Part shown: one piece after another, positions 25,601 to 33,201 of the stretch | Layout: each line of letters starts with the position of its first letter | Numbering within the stretch: the first letter of the stretch is position 1 | Assembly (NCBI GenBank): GCA_024195265.1 | Contig: JAJLRJ010000006.1 | Coordinates: 26,206,270-26,270,269 of the forward strand | DNA from: Dendrophyllia cribrosa | Lineage: Eukaryota; Cnidaria; Anthozoa; Scleractinia; Dendrophylliidae | Length of the DNA stretch: 64,000 nucleotides | Direction of reading: 5' to 3' | Program-made: the position numbers and the translations under genes | The notes under the pieces: generated by a model | What the model was told of the DNA's origin: nothing | What the model saw: only the letters and a program-made list of their open reading frames with translations | Database searches by the model: none

Positions 25601-28600
25601 TATGGAACGGAAAGTCCTAAACAACAGAAAATAAAGATTGGTCCATTCACCTTCTCTTTCAGCCAGCTTATGATTGCTGTAGAAACTGCAGTAATTGTTC
25701 TTCCTGTGAGTCTTTTAATCGTCTTCCTTTTTCGACGAAGTGAGCCTACATTAGCCAGTCAAGGATGGCGGTACTATCGCACAGAAGGTCAAACGAAAAC
25801 ACAGTATTTACTTCCTCATTTTTGCATTTACATTGCTTGGTTTCTCTGTGTTAGTACTTCTATCGCCTCAGCAGTGTTCACCGTGCTTTATTCACTTGCG
25901 TGGGGAAGTGCGAAATCGGCTCGATGGTTAACTTCCGTCCTTCTCTCAATAACTGGAGATGTTGTCGTCTCTCAGCCCATCAAAATAATCTTGGTCTCCG
26001 TTGTTTTAGCCTTACGATGTGGCTGTTATAAGAAGACCAAAGAAGAGGATAAATCGGAAGAAAAAGACAATCTGGAGGTGTTACAACATGATCTGTCACC
26101 TGTAGACGTCGAACAAGCTAGAAAGTATAAGATCAACGAAAGAAAAATGTACAGATACATGAAGGAACTCGTCTTCACCCTGTTATTTTTCTTTCTTTTA
26201 CTGATTGTCTGCTACGGTGACAAAAACGAGCACAGATATAACTTGAATGAAGCCACCGACAACGATTTCCAGTTTTTTGACGATAAGGTGAGTTCAAACC
26301 TTCTTCGGTATTAATCAGCATTTGACGTAGTTTGTCTGGTAGATTTCACAGCAATTAAGATTAGATTAAAAGTTTAATAGACCGATAATAAAAAAAATGT
26401 GGATAGAGTTTAATAAAGTTGTGGTATTCATTGATTTTAATCCCGTCAAGACCAATTCTCAAGTATCGTTTATCGTAAAACGCATCAAGACGACGTGTAA
26501 TATGTTTAGTCTTTTTACTTTTCTGTTGTTTTGTAGAGATGTCGTGTCTCTCCTTTCGATTTTTCCTCTTGATGTAAGAAAAAAAAAACCACAAAGGAGA
26601 AAATAAACAAAATACAAAAACATCTAGACGACGTCATTGTAACACAGAGCTTCTCAGAATGACGTTCTTACGAGCAGATTTGGAGCGCCGTGATAAGGTT
26701 TTAAGCCAGTAATGTCTATCGTAGACGTACGCTGTTTAATAACTGAGCAGCTCATGGAATGGAAATGGAAATGTCCAGTAAACCAAACAAGTTTGTGAAA
26801 CGTTTTGAAATCACGACCATTATGTTTCGTTTTCAGATTAAAAATGGGACTCGTGTCTCTCCTTTCGGTTTTTCCTCGTGATGTGAAAAAAAACAAAAAC
26901 CATAAAAGAAAACATAAACAAAATACAAAAAACATCTAGACGACGTCATTGTAACACAGAGCTTCTCAAAATGACGTTCTTACGAGCAGATTTGGAGCGC
27001 CGTGAAAAGGTTTTAAGCCAGTGATTTCTATCGCAGACGTAGCTGTTTAATAACTGAGCAGCTCATGTCAGCAGGAAAATGTCCAGTAAACCAAACAACT
27101 TGTGAAATGTTTGAAATCACGACCTTCCATAGATTTTTGCCATGCCATTATCTTTCGTTTTCAGATTAAAAATGTGACTCATTTCTGGCGATGGATGAAG
27201 AACACGTTTGTATCGGAGATCTTCACAGGTGATTGGTACAATGAACAAGAGGAGGAAGTGACAGAATACGTTGGAAACAAGCGGTCTATTTTGGTGGGAA
27301 TGCCTCGTCTGAGACAACTCAGAATAACAAAAAGTAAGAATATCCTTCCGTTTTAAAGAATATATTCATTTTAAAAAGCGTTCCTGTTAAATAGCTAGTT
27401 TCTTGTGAGCTTTTGCAACCTCCAGAGCTTTTTAGCAACTACATGTACATTTTGATAGCTCTTCTTATTCCGAAACAGATTAAGTTACGCGATAGCAATA
27501 AAATGGGTAACGCTTCAAATAAGCTAAACGGTCGGGAATACGCGAAGCGTTATAGGAATTGTAGCATTTGGGTAGAACTTTCACTCGATCACTCGATCAC
27601 TCGATCACTCGATCACTCGATCACTCGATCACTCGATCGCACGATCACTCGAACACTCGATCGGCTGTAAACATTGAGGTCGCGATGCAATGGTCTGCCC
27701 ACAGGGGACCCAAACGCTGTATTAGCTGTAACATAATCATTTAATAAAATATTGTTATTCACCTGTGTTCCTGTGTCTTTTTGAGTTGTTTTCGGGAAGC
27801 GATTTGAATCAGAGCGAAGACGGTTGTCCTTGCACGTTTCAAATATTATCTTGTCTGCCGCTTTGTAAATCCGACGCACCTATTACGTCTCAAGTTTCCA
27901 TTATTATTAACTATTAACTCTCCTCGGGCGAAGAGTAAGAAGAAAAGAGAGCATTGTTCTCTTCTCTCTTCTCGTGGCCGTTAAATTGAAACCCGAGATT
28001 CTCCACCGAGGAGAGTTAATAGTTAATGGTAATGGATCTTGAGTTAATAATAATGGAAACTTGAGACGTAATAGGCGCGTCGTATTTACGAAGTGGCAGA
28101 CAAGATAATATTTTAAACGTGCAAGGTCAACCGTCTTCGCTCTGATTCAAATCGCTTTCAAAACGGCTCAAAAAGACAAAGGAAAACAGGTAAATAAAAA
28201 TATTTTATTAAATGATTATGTTATAGCTATTGTTATAGCTAATAAAGCGTTTGGGTCCCCTGTGGTCTGCCTTAGCCATTGGGACGACATTGGAGGGAGG
28301 GGAGGGTGGGGAGTCAGCCGCAGGTGGTGGGGGGTCGGTGTAGCAAGCGGCTTAGGAGAGGGGAGAGTCCAAAAGTGTGCAGAATCTTTTATTTAGAACG
28401 TTTCGTATGCACGAGTTGGATTTGATTTATACATCTCAAACATTAATAATTCAAGACCAGAACACAAAGGAAATCACTACCGTGAAGGACGTTTTGAAAT
28501 CGTTTATTAATTTGCATAGATTTGGGCGATTTTATTCCTTCGTTTATTCCGTATTTAACGATCAGTTTTAAGAAGCTATATCAAACACTCGAAACAGTGT

Positions 28601-30576
28601 TTCATCAGATTTCCAAACACCTTGAAATGGATTTTAAAAAAAACTCGGCTGCGCCTCGTTTTTCCAACCCACTACTCGGTGTTTGGAAATCTGATGAAAC
28701 AATTTTCCTCGTGTTTGATATATTACTTGATGAACTACGAGACACAACCACAGGAACTTACGTTTTTTCACGCAAGTTGACTTCTAGACGAACGGTATAA
28801 TAAGGGATCGACGACTCCAATTAATTTTCTTTTCTTTAAATAGATTCTTGTGAAGTAAATGAACTTTTCAAAGATGCGATCACCACTTGTTATGATTTCT
28901 ATTCCAAGAGGGATGAAGATAAAACCAGTTGGATTGCTTGGGATTGGCTTCGCAATTCCTCTTCGTCAGTATTATGTCCAGAAAATTGGGAATACAGTGC
29001 CGATAAACAAACCTACGGCTTTGACACCTGGGGTCGCTTCGCTGTTTACAGCGGCGGTGGATACGTAGCGAATTTGGGTTACAACGAACGTACAGCCAGA
29101 AGGATTATTGATGATTTGGAGAAAAACAATTGGATCGATCGCCAGACCAGGGCTGTAATAGTCGAATTTGCATTGTATAATCCATCGAGTAATCTCCTTG
29201 CGGTGATGTCGTACTACTACGAAGTTCTTCCATCGGGATTTGCTGGTACTTTCAAGAGCTATGGACTTTTACCCCTCAGCGCTACAGATCCTCAAGCTCA
29301 TGACACTTACTTGCTCTTTGCATTTTTGTTTGCGCTACTGCTTGTTTGTTACTTGGTAATCGAATGCATCAAGATCTGCCGTCAAAAGTGCTCGTATTTT
29401 AAATCAGTTTGGAACTGGTTGGAAATTCTTCAGATATTGAGTGCTTCTTTGTCATTGTTCCTGCAATGGATCCGGTCGAAAGAAGCGTCTAAAACATTTG
29501 AAAAGCTCAAGATGAATCCTTTTGTGCCGATCAGTTTTCACCAAGTCCAATTCCTGTTTGATGCTGAAAACATCGTGATCTGCATAACGTCTGTTGTTGC
29601 TACCTTGCGTCTTCTCAAATGCTTTTATTTCAATCCTCAAGTTGTCATTTTCTCATTAACCATTCGCAGATCGTTTGCATCAATAGCATCATTCTTCGTG
29701 GTTTTTTTAATATCTTCTATGGCTCACGCCCATTTAGGGGTAATCGCATTCGGAAACAGTGTCCACATTTTTTCTTCAGTACACGAGGCTATTGTCTCGC
29801 AATTTTTGTGGCTTCTTGGGAGCAATATTCCAATGCACGAGCTCAACGATGCAAGTCCTGTTGTGGGCCGTCTTTTCTTTTTCACTTTCATTTCCACTAC
29901 AACCTTTATACTAGGAAATATGTTCATGTCCATTATCAACGATAACTATGCCAGTTCGTGCGCCAGCAAGGAGGGAGAAGACATTGAACTTGCGGAGTTT
30001 ATTATCAATAGGATTGTGCAAACCTTGTTTGGGCAAAAAGCCAAAGATACGGCTGCATGGAGAGGAAACTTGAACCACGAACTCTTTGAACCTAAGGCTA
30101 TTTCAGGTGACGTTTGTGCGAGAGAAGAACCTGATGGATCGTCATCACCCGAAGGGTCACCTGAAATGTGCCGCAGCCGCAAGAGTCAAACAAGCACCAA
30201 AGTTTCTTTCATACTAACTGATAGTGTAGACTTGGAAGGAAAGCCCTTGTTTTGGGAAACTTACGGACCAGACAGCTTACCCGCCTACAGAAGAAGTATA
30301 AACTCCAACAATCAGATAAGTGTTCTCTGGAAAGCATCGAGTGATGACGATGATTATGATAATGATGCTGATGATGACAGCGATGATCATGAAAATGATG
30401 ACAGCAGTGATGACGATGACGATAGTAGTGATGATGATGAGGATAGTAGTGATGACGATGACGATAGCAGTGATGACAATGATCAGGAAGGCCTTAATGA
30501 AAACCTAAAGAAATTTTGGAAGTTATTTTTTGAATTTCTTTTACACGACAAATGTGATAATAGTGGTGATTTTTAA
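502..30576 (+). CDS. Polycystin-1 family (REJ/GPS/PLAT/channel) gene, 3' part, 13 exons, 5' end outside window
   Basis: Thirteen exons with AG/GT borders and compatible phases (1,1,1,2,0,0,0,0,0,0,0,0,1) join into an uninterrupted frame of 6,500 nt, about 2,166 residues plus stop. Domain order is EGF-EGF-REJ-GAIN/GPS-TM1-PLAT-TM2 to TM6-polycystin extracellular domain-channel segments-acidic tail, which is the polycystin-1/PKDREJ/PKD1L group layout (11 membrane segments). Family knowledge: these are plasma-membrane or ciliary receptors and channel subunits that pair with polycystin-2 proteins; the REJ name comes from the sea-urchin sperm receptor for egg jelly. EGF modules next to REJ recall sea-urchin REJ proteins, so a sperm or sensory role is possible but is inference. 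The orthologue cannot be fixed (PKDREJ, PKD1L1, PKD1L2 or a cnidarian expansion), so no symbol is given. No upstream exon is seen in positions 1-501. Coordinates span introns; exons are listed separately. Confidence 0.9.
1039..1171. repeat. Short MITE of the CAGGACG family with an internal tandem copy
   Basis: The segment starts cacaggacgaa and ends gcgtcctg, so the ends are inverted. Inside, a roughly 62-bp unit starting cgaa(g/a)taatgaattt occurs twice in tandem with almost no differences. Its inner sequence (actaatctttaa, tttacttgcacttaaa) is shared with the longer member at 3387-3725. Confidence 0.6.
1594..1929. repeat. Foldback (inverted repeat) element, about 336 bp
   Basis: The left end gtttccaaatttttatat pairs with the right end atataaaaatttggaaaaac; long inner arms also pair (ctcaaaattag with ctaattttgag; tcttttaaaatagtggag with ctccactattttaaaaga). 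Arms cover most of the element around a short centre. This is the structure of a non-autonomous DNA element; the superfamily is not identified. Confidence 0.7.
3387..3725. mobile_element. MITE, CAGGACG family, 339 bp
   Basis: Perfect inverted ends CACAGGACGAAATAA and TTATTTCGTCCTGTG bound an AT-rich body dense in TTTAAG/CTTAAA motifs on both strands. There is no coding capacity. It lies in the intron between the two EGF exons. A target-site duplication is not obvious. Confidence 0.75.
3790..3897 (+). CDS. Exon: second, divergent EGF-like module
   Basis: Thirty-six codons between a phase-1 acceptor (tcgccag) and a phase-1 donor (tacg|gtaggc). The reading is ACPEYSKC...CECWC...GPCKL, giving six cysteines in roughly EGF order, but the loop after the third Cys is short. 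It lacks the D-x-D-E-C calcium motif of the preceding module. Frame continuity with the exons on both sides supports it as a real exon. Confidence 0.75.
4336..5125 (+). CDS. Exon: Ig/PKD-like segment and first part of REJ domain
   Basis: 790 nt, phase 1 in and phase 2 out (attcg|gtaagt). The product begins [12 protein letters not shown], contains an FYWKIQ strand like those of PKD/REJ modules, then [12 protein letters not shown], a REJ-type motif (family pattern L.A..S.DP). Several N-x-S/T sequons agree with an extracellular location. The donor is followed by a 12.1-kb intron that is unusually long for this gene; the next exon restores the frame. Confidence 0.85.
5382..5520. repeat. 139-bp hairpin MITE
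   Basis: The left arm aatagaggttttgcacgg with gcagccatgttgcatgg pairs with the right arm ccatgcaacatggctg with cgtgcaaaacctctatt. Arms of about 44 bp surround an AT-rich loop. It is non-coding. Confidence 0.75.
5987..6239. repeat. Poly-G tract facing a poly-C tract
   Basis: A G-rich tract (5987-6022, broken by A) and a pure C tract of 32 bases (6208-6239) lie about 190 bp apart. They could pair with each other or form quadruplexes, and may be the ends of a small element. Tract length is likely unreliable in an assembly. Confidence 0.45.
8400..8784. repeat. Tandem duplication, two units of about 184-195 bp
   Basis: The unit starting tgtatgaagacggtaggg at 8411 recurs at 8595. Both copies run through gttgtagttgtcggtaaa and end at gcgaaagtcgcaagta. 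The second copy has small insertions (an extra gtgggaaaa). The open frames crossing it repeat only because of the duplication. Confidence 0.85.
10057..10290. repeat. Partial, inverted copy of the GAGTGTTTTCAC MITE family
   Basis: The sequence from ggttttcactcacgtgac through tgcgtcacgctatttcag to ttttggccgccatctttg is related, in opposite orientation, to the 3' half of the element at 11937-12490 (gaaatagcgtgac, tgcgtgacacattt, catggcgaccaaaaa). It is diverged and lacks one end. Confidence 0.5.
10623..10661. repeat. (ATT)n microsatellite
   Basis: Thirteen uninterrupted ATT/TTA units, visible as poly-Ile in two frames on both strands. Not coding. Confidence 0.95.
10872..11168. repeat. Foldback element, about 297 bp
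   Basis: The left arm atcgctatgttcacgacact with gactgccgggcacggt pairs with the right arm gccgtgcccggcagtc with agtgtcgtgaacataacgat. Arms of about 80 bp enclose a centre with no coding potential. Confidence 0.75.
11937..12490. mobile_element. MITE with GAGTGTTTTCAC ends and TA flanks, 554 bp
   Basis: The left end GAGTGTTTTCACTGATGTCAT and right end ATGACGTCATGTGAAAACACTC are inverted, and TATA lies on both sides, which fits a TA target duplication. The centre contains an inner palindrome (ggtgtccc...ggggacacc). Non-coding. Confidence 0.7.
12573..12912. mobile_element. MITE with GGGAC-type ends, carrying telomere-like repeats
   Basis: The left end GGGACCGACCATTTTATT and the reverse complement of the right end GGGATGGACGATTTTATT match with few differences. 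Each is followed inward by a G-rich run. Flanks are ATA on the left and TTA on the right. The end design (GGGA.GGAC.ATT, then a G run) resembles the termini of the 8.8-kb element at 39616-48404. Confidence 0.65.
12798..12857. repeat. Interstitial telomere-type repeat (CCCTAA)n
   Basis: About ten CCCTAA units with occasional extra C or A, followed by a long C tract. The hexamer is the metazoan telomere repeat. It lies inside the MITE rather than at a chromosome end. Confidence 0.85.
15203..15591. mobile_element. MITE with 43-bp GGGGCCGTCGAC ends flanked by TTA, 389 bp
   Basis: The ends match over 43 bp with one difference (left GGGGCCGTCGACATATTCAC, right the complement). TTA lies immediately outside both ends (15200-15202 and 15592-15594), a 3-bp target duplication. 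GGG ends and a TWA duplication are typical of PIF/Harbinger elements. No transposase is present. Confidence 0.8.
16106..16262. repeat. Direct repeat, two units of about 80 bp
   Basis: Units begin ccgtctcgaacaaaattt at 16106 and 16194 and both include gtgtaaagcgttgatgat and acagaaaatttgtc. A shorter direct repeat cgcgcagatcactgtaa follows twice (16290-16330). Confidence 0.7.
16909..17001. repeat. Hairpin, about 93 bp
   Basis: ggtaccttgcgagcagagtc then cccctt pairs with aaggggactctgttcgcag then ggtacc, and cttcttagaaaa pairs with ttttctaggaag. The loop is very short. Probably a MITE remnant 200 bp before the REJ exon. Confidence 0.7.
17209..17800 (+). CDS. Exon: REJ domain core
   Basis: 592 nt after a ttacttag acceptor. 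The junction gives R-CIVNC, then [10 protein letters not shown] and FTYQWNMF, matching the REJ pattern of paired cysteines followed by Y-x-W. Two fibronectin-like halves follow ([20 protein letters not shown] and [13 protein letters not shown]). The donor is ttattaag|gtgggc, phase 0. REJ domains are extracellular and made of FN3-like folds. Confidence 0.9.
18193..18375 (+). CDS. Exon: helical segment at the REJ/GAIN boundary
   Basis: Sixty-one codons, phase 0 at both ends (cttcacag acceptor, atagt|gtaggt donor). The sequence is amphipathic and helix-rich ([21 protein letters not shown]), as expected for the helical GAIN subdomain A in polycystin-1 proteins. Confidence 0.8.
18620..19339. mobile_element. 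MITE with GGTTACAGTGTACCTTC ends and TTAA flanks, 720 bp
   Basis: The left end GGTTACAGTGTACCTTC is perfectly inverted at the right end (GAAGGTACACTGTAACC), with TTAA just outside both (18616-18619, 19340-19343). TTAA duplications are used by piggyBac and Kolobok elements. It has no coding capacity and sits in a polycystin intron. Confidence 0.8.
19546..19870 (+). repeat. tRNA-derived SINE, two tandem partial copies
   Basis: Two copies starting ataattacaattgaattatg (19546 and 19755) both carry a tRNA-like head (19607-19663 and 19815-19870) with gtcgggcgtcggacttgaaa and a B-box-like gggttcaagtccc. The anticodon-loop position reads cttgaaa, suggesting derivation from a tRNA-Ser(UGA)-like gene. 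Flanking sequence in the head differs from a functional tRNA (no complete acceptor stem), so these are not annotated as tRNA genes. Confidence 0.7.
20031..20156 (+). CDS. Exon: GAIN subdomain A helices (part 1)
   Basis: Forty-two codons, phase 0, acceptor atcttgcag and donor acaacg|gtatga. The product contains [20 protein letters not shown], a helical repeat typical of the region upstream of GPS in polycystin and adhesion-GPCR GAIN domains. Confidence 0.8.
20553..20741 (+). CDS. Exon: GAIN subdomain A helices (part 2)
   Basis: Sixty-three codons, acceptor tcgttgcag, donor aacgag|gtttat, phase 0. The product has [20 protein letters not shown] and [19 protein letters not shown], again helical and with sequons. 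The donor is weaker than its neighbours; the next exon keeps the frame. Confidence 0.8.
20840..21290. repeat. Compound simple-repeat tract (ATC)n with (TTC)n
   Basis: Degenerate ATC/ATT triplets on either side of an almost pure TCT tract (21017-21062). The long open frames across it, rich in Ile/His or Ser, are artefacts of the triplet repeat. It fills an intron between the GAIN exons. Confidence 0.85.
21963..22223 (+). CDS. Exon: GAIN domain, central part
   Basis: Eighty-seven codons, acceptor ttttcgcag, donor atagag|gtaagt, phase 0. It includes [18 protein letters not shown] and ends GNTSEVGIE. Placement between helical exons and the GPS exon fits the helical-to-beta transition of a GAIN fold. 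No other family is recognised. Confidence 0.8.
22448..22632. repeat. 185-bp near-perfect palindromic hairpin
   Basis: aacaaatttacaccggtttt with ccgtggtgtgga and accacgatttacgtcatcac are mirrored by their exact complements ending aaatttgtt. Arms of about 73 bp enclose a loop of about 40 bp (ttgtggactcacgagg...). Likely a young hairpin MITE in a GAIN intron. Confidence 0.85.
22925..23635 (+). CDS. Exon: GAIN subdomain B and first half of GPS
   Basis: 237 codons in phase 0 after an actttcag acceptor. Beta-rich sequence ([37 protein letters not shown]) ends in the GPS pattern C-x-F-W...W...GC. A basic RNRRS stretch near 23419-23433 resembles a furin-type site in the exposed loop, though this is only a motif match. 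The donor gtaag|gtgagg splits the GPS between two exons. Confidence 0.9.
23803..23850. repeat. Truncated copy of the TTAA/GGTTACAGTG MITE family
   Basis: TTAA followed by GGTTACTGTGAACCTTC and gagggtgtct resembles the left end of the element at 18620 (GGTTACAGTGTACCTTC, gggggtgtct). The matching right end is not found, so this copy is broken. Confidence 0.5.
24268..24501 (+). CDS. Exon: second half of GPS with HL/T cleavage site, and TM1
   Basis: Seventy-eight codons. It carries [10 protein letters not shown], the complete GPS autoproteolysis signature with cleavage expected between L and T (about 24308-24325). Then follows a hydrophobic helix [20 protein letters not shown], the first membrane segment, and a charged stop-transfer RWTDNRD. 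The acceptor is tccacag and the donor gccaag|gtttgt. Confidence 0.92.
25007..26287 (+). CDS. Exon: PLAT domain, TM2-TM6
   Basis: 427 codons, phase 0. The PLAT/LH2 beta-sandwich runs from [20 protein letters not shown] to [10 protein letters not shown]...WIFNCHRWL, a lipid/Ca-binding intracellular module between TM1 and TM2 in polycystin-1 proteins. Five hydrophobic segments follow: [78 protein letters not shown] and [18 protein letters not shown]. The last is the first segment (S1) of the channel module. A charged [14 protein letters not shown] linker precedes it. Confidence 0.95.
26540..27180. repeat. Tandem duplication of about 320 bp next to a polycystin exon
   Basis: Two units share tgtctctcctttcg, catctagacgacgtcattg, aatgacgttcttacgagcag and aataactgagcagctcatg, with the junction near 26856. 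Each ends in cgttttcag|attaaaaatg: the second is the true acceptor of the exon at 27165, the first (26837) is a duplicated acceptor with only the first few exon bases. Confidence 0.85.
27165..27333 (+). CDS. Exon: polycystin extracellular (TOP) domain, start
   Basis: Fifty-six codons plus one base after a gttttcag acceptor. The product has [11 protein letters not shown], then [10 protein letters not shown], the family motif G-x-P-R-L-R-Q-x-R that starts the extracellular polycystin domain between S1 and S2. The donor is acaaaaa|gtaagaa, phase 1. A near-copy of its acceptor and first codons sits in the tandem duplication just upstream. Confidence 0.92.
27582..27661. repeat. Octamer tandem repeat (CACTCGAT)n
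   Basis: About ten copies of cactcgat, the last ones mutated (cgcacgat, cactcgaa). Located in the intron after the exon at 27165. Confidence 0.95.
27700..28264. repeat. Foldback element with long arms, 565 bp
   Basis: Ends cacaggggacccaaacgc and gcgtttgggtcccctgtg are inverted. Inner arms of over 200 bp pair (gaagacggttgtccttgcac with gtgcaaggtcaaccgtcttc; actattaactctcctcgg with ccgaggagagttaatagt) around a short centre. No coding sequence. Confidence 0.8.
28577..28722. mobile_element. Hairpin MITE of the ATCAAACACTCGA family
   Basis: tatatcaaacactcgaaac and tttcatcagatttccaaaca pair with tgtttggaaatctgatgaaa and gtgtttgatata. A diverged relative lies at 58363-58474. It ends about 120 bp before the last polycystin exon. 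Confidence 0.75.
28844..30576 (+). CDS. Last exon: polycystin channel S2-S6, pore and acidic tail
   Basis: 1,733 nt with stop TAA. It completes the extracellular domain ([16 protein letters not shown]...[19 protein letters not shown]), then S2 ([20 protein letters not shown]), S3 with the family motif [11 protein letters not shown]4, S5 ([21 protein letters not shown]), pore loop LWLLGSNIP and S6 ([15 protein letters not shown]). In polycystin-2 the filter is L-G-D; here the acidic residue is Ser. After S6 there is no clear coiled coil or EF hand. Instead a low-complexity Asp/Ser tail is built from GAT/GAC/AGT codons (about 30340-30485), followed by a hydrophobic/aromatic end. Confidence 0.95.
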
Positions 30577-30666
30577 ACGAGCGGATGACTGTAAGTTTTC
30601 TTGTGTTTTGACAAATGCAAACTTGTTTACAGCGCATTGCACTTTTGAATTGCGTACATTGGGCAT

Positions 30667-30672
30667 ATTAAA
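30667..30672 (+). promoter_or_regulatory. Candidate polyadenylation signal (ATTAAA)
   Basis: ATTAAA lies 91 bases after the polycystin stop codon, the first polyadenylation-like hexamer downstream. The downstream sequence is GT-rich in places. Without transcript data this is a motif match only. Confidence 0.4.
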
Positions 30673-31738
30673 GTAAGCTGAGAATGGAAGCCTCTTTCCT
30701 CCCAGGGATGAGGCGGGGTGGCTATATAGGTATCTATGTGGCCCCTGAGGGTATAGTTTGCCCTCTAGTCTGAAATTGGTTCAGGGTTTAAGTGGCTGTC
30801 CGCCTAAGATCCTCATAGCCAAAATTGGTCATGAAACAGATTTTCTTCAATTCTTGCATGTGAATTACACTTTGTCTAGTAACTATAAAAATACATTTCG
30901 TTTGGTCTCAAAATGTTTTCTTCAGCAATTTACAGGGGGGTCCCCTGGGGGACCAAATTTGAGATTTTTTTAGTATGAAAAATGAAAAATTTCACTAACT
31001 TTGGCAACTTCTCACAACACTTAAAATTTGATGCAGAGCTAAATTCTACTGTTGTTTGACAGGTACAAGTCCAGTTATTATTACAACGTTATAAAAGTTT
31101 CCATATCGTTGTTCCAAGTGGTTAAACATTAAACTTCTATCAACCAACTTTCACAGCTTGTAATAAAACAGGAAAAATGGGTTCACAAAAATTCCTCTAA
31201 ACCAAAAGTGGATCGTCGTACAGCAATTTCCTTGCGGCCATAGAACAATAAAGACTTAATCTTAAATATTATGAAAAAAAATTGTGCGGCCAGTTGGTTT
31301 TAAGACTACGAGGACTCTTTGAAATAACGGTATTTACAAATTATGCAAATTAGGAACCTCAACCTTAGCGTGCAAATACAGTGCAAATGTGAACCGAACA
31401 ATGTTGTTTTCCATCAGAGAAACACAAAAATAATTTCAAACTACAGCAAAATACAAAAATATACTACTATACATCAGTATACAGCAGTATTGAAATTGAT
31501 GATAGCCTTCAAAGTGCCCATTAACTGTCCTCGATGCACACAAAATCCTGCAAAATACTGCTTCGTTCAATGACTGCTAATTTTGCTCGAGAAGTAAGTT
31601 TACAAAAGAGTCTTCATCTGTAATTATTAATCTGACTATAACGCATAAAAAAACACGACATAATGCGTATATTGTTAATTCAGAGCTTACTGCCTTGAAC
31701 TGATACAGACTGATATCAGTGACTGCCATCTTGGTGTA

Positions 31739-31872
31739 TGTGTTGTAGTTAATTTTTTATTTCAGGTAATTTTTGTTTTTCCTTTGTTTCAAATTCATTA
31801 GCATATATTACCATACCCAAAAACAATGGAAAAACAAAAATTAACTGAGATAAAAAATTAACTACAACATAT
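31739..31872. mobile_element. Small MITE inserted in the left palindrome arm only
   Basis: gttgtagttaattttttat at the left is inverted at the right (ataaaaaattaactacaac) around tttttgtttttccttt/aaacaatggaaaaacaa. The equivalent place in the right arm (about 33978) lacks it. Confidence 0.8.
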
Positions 31873-32654
31873 GCTTTCATTTGTACTTGCGGCCTTTTCC
31901 ACACTCAGTCGCTCGTCATTCATTTAAATTTCATCCATGCTTATCACTGAGAGTGCATTGAGGAAGCCTGGAAGCGTCAATCTGCTTGAGTATGGGTAAA
32001 TACTTGAATCAAAACACTGATTTCCTTCACGCTTTCGCCATGGTAGCTCGCCATGATACACGTGTCAGGATGGTATCCGCTGACCAGACAAACATGAACC
32101 ATACCATATGCACGGCTGTAATTACAAATGACGCGTGTTTGTTTTTATGCTGACAACACTCGCGTGGCAAGTCTGGTTTAACTATACTAATACATTTTTT
32201 GTTCTTTGTTTGTCTGTTTGTTTTCATAAAACGAAATAGTAGTTTCTGCGTTTCTTGCGTATGACTATCCGGGTTATGAGGAGTTGCCACACCAAATAAT
32301 TTTGAGAGTGATGTTGATTTCATCGATATTGACATATCAGTGTTGAACTGAACATGTGATATATTATATTATCATTTTAAATGAAATAGCTGTAGCATTT
32401 TAAGAAGCTTTATTCCACTGAGGAATCTTATATAAATGAGGGTATAAAACTATGTCAGTTTAGCTCTCGAATTGGATGTTTTTGATTTGGCCCAGCAAAG
32501 ATTGCGTGACGTGATTCAGGGGCGTTAAAGCGTTCTTCTTTTACCTCTGTTTTGTAATCACCGTGATATAATTATCATAAAGTAGTATTCTGTCTATAAT
32601 TTTTTCTTTACTGTATTTCTTTTAAGACCCTCTTTGGGTTCGTCTGTCTACATA

Positions 32655-33201
32655 CAGTCAACTCCCGCCTTGCGAACACCTCGCTAATGGCTATTACGGA
32701 CACCCAGATAGTACGGATAGCAGCTAAATCCCCAACAAAAGTTTCAAATACGGACTGAAACAAACTCCCGCTATTGCGGAATTTCGCTATTATGAACACT
32801 TTATTCGGCCCCAACGTTAGAATGTTATTGTTTGACACTCGTTATAACTGACATCGAGCGGTACCTTTTAACAATTACACATAATTGAAATCTTAGGATT
32901 TGAAATTGATGGCCGCGGACAAAAGAAGCGTAAATCCAACCAAAAAGACAAAGGCGATGACACACAAAAAAAAAACATTTCAACTATTAAAAGGTGCCGC
33001 TCGATATCAGTTATAACGAGAGTAAAACAACATTGTGACGTTGGGGCCGTATAAAATGTCCGTTATAGCGAGATTTCGCAATAGGGGGAGTTCGTTTCAG
33101 TCAGATATCTGTAACTTTTGCCGGGGATTTAGGTGCTGTCCGTACTAGCTGGGTGTCCGTAATAGCCATTAGCGAGGTGTTCGCAAGGCGGGAGTTGACT
33201 G
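32655..33201. mobile_element. Mariner/Tigger-like non-autonomous element at the palindrome centre
   Basis: Ends CAGTCAACTCCCGCC and GGCGGGAGTTGACTG are inverted and each is flanked by TA (32653-32654, 33202-33203). It contains degenerate cggacacc-type motifs as in the element at 49860. Its own arms merge into the longer arms of the palindrome. Confidence 0.7.
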
